Below are positions 63,104 through 64,000 of a DNA stretch of 64,000 nt, piece by piece (positions within the stretch are counted from its first letter, which is position 1; each line of letters opens with the position of its first letter). Under the pieces are notes generated by a model. That model worked only from the letters and a program-made list of their open reading frames with translations, did no database searches and was not told where the DNA came from. The translations under genes were made by a program, and so were the position numbers. Source of the DNA: Portunus trituberculatus (Eukaryota > Arthropoda > Malacostraca > Decapoda > Portunidae); NCBI RefSeq assembly GCF_017591435.1, contig NC_059287.1, positions 10,353,696-10,417,695 of the forward strand, written 5' to 3'.

Positions 63104-63196
63104 TTTTTTTTCATCGTTTTATTGTCTTTTTTTTTTCTCTCCGCGTTCTTTCTATCTTTGTTTCTATGTCTCTGTTTTATTCTGTCTAAGTCTGTG

Positions 63197-63239
<43 letters not shown>

Positions 63240-63747
63240 ACTCATTGTATTTTTTCCTCCATTTCCTCATGCTCGTTTTCCTTCTCCTCCTCTTCTTCCT
63301 CCTCCATTTTCTCCTCCAACTATCTCCTCCAGTTAGCATTAGTTGTTGTTATTGTTATTGTTGTTTTTGTTTCTCTTCTTTTTCCTCCTCCCTTCGTTCC
63401 TTATATTTTTTTTCATTATCTCTCCTCTTTCTTCATTCTTCTTCTCCACCTCCTTCCCCTTCCTACCCACCATCACCATCACCACCTCACTTCATTCTCC
63501 ACATAACAGTCAAGCCTTTCCCAGAACCCTCCCAAAAAAACACACCTCCGCCGTCCTCTCTTGATGCCCACCGCGGGAAGGCTGCTCCAGTGAATAGGTG
63601 GTTCAGGTTACGGCAGTTCAAGGGAGTCGAATGCTCATTAGATGGTCATTAATGCTTTGTTTAATGGGCGGGCCGAGGTGAAGCAGGTGCCGAAAGTGTA
63701 TTGTGGGCAAAGAAGGGATGCCAGGAACGCGACTCTTACGTGTTTCC

Positions 63748-63910
<163 letters not shown>

Positions 63911-63959
63911 TGTTTGTCTCTATTCTCTCGTCCATGGAATTAAAAATCTACGTATAACA

Positions 63960-64000
<41 letters not shown>

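Overview
The window looks like nuclear DNA of a decapod crustacean (inference). It has spliced animal genes with short exons and long introns. It is unusually loaded with di- and trinucleotide microsatellites (several 100-255 bp long), and it carries tRNA-derived SINEs, (CA)n-tailed LINEs and several families of DNA-transposon MITEs. No bacterial, organellar or viral gene was seen.

Three conserved genes can be read exon by exon. (1) PICK1 (+, 1454-6917): seven consecutive exons encode most of the PDZ domain, the BAR domain and an acidic tail; the N-terminal exon lies upstream of the window. (2) RNF11 (-, 34659-18233): three exons encode a complete 143-residue RING-H2 protein; intron 1 is about 13.5 kb and intron 2 about 2.5 kb. 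(3) NTAN1, protein N-terminal asparagine amidohydrolase (-, 56075-51273): six exons are visible; the N-terminal exons, with the catalytic cysteine, are missing and probably lie beyond the right edge. Intron phases join correctly at every junction in all three genes. PICK1 and RNF11 are convergent, with about 11 kb between their stop codons. RNF11 and NTAN1 share a strand. Nothing suggests that the three act together: PICK1 is a membrane-curving trafficking scaffold, RNF11 a membrane-anchored ubiquitin-ligase component, NTAN1 an Asn/N-degron deamidase.

Layout. 1-1453: microsatellites and the end of a PICK1 intron. 1454-7863: PICK1 and its 3' UTR, with a LINE fragment, a piggyBac-type MITE and a SINE in introns. 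7864-18232: gene-poor, with a SINE, a 37-bp tandem array and degenerate repeats. 18233-34659: RNF11, whose introns hold pogo/Tigger-like and other TA-flanked transposons, giant (AT)n tracts and an unidentified 390-codon open frame on the same strand. 34660-36800: RNF11 5' flank and a hAT MITE. 36800-45700: a nest of transposons inserted into transposons. 45700-51270: gene-poor. 51273-56075: NTAN1 exons. 56076-64000: probably an NTAN1 intron or 5' flank, made of microsatellites and a degenerate tandem array of roughly 130-150 bp units.

I did not find a clearly new multi-gene system. The points most worth checking are the layered transposon nest, the C-terminal extension of NTAN1, the unknown open frame inside RNF11 intron 1, the lack of a PPxY motif in RNF11, and the shared (CA)n tails of the LINE and SINE families.
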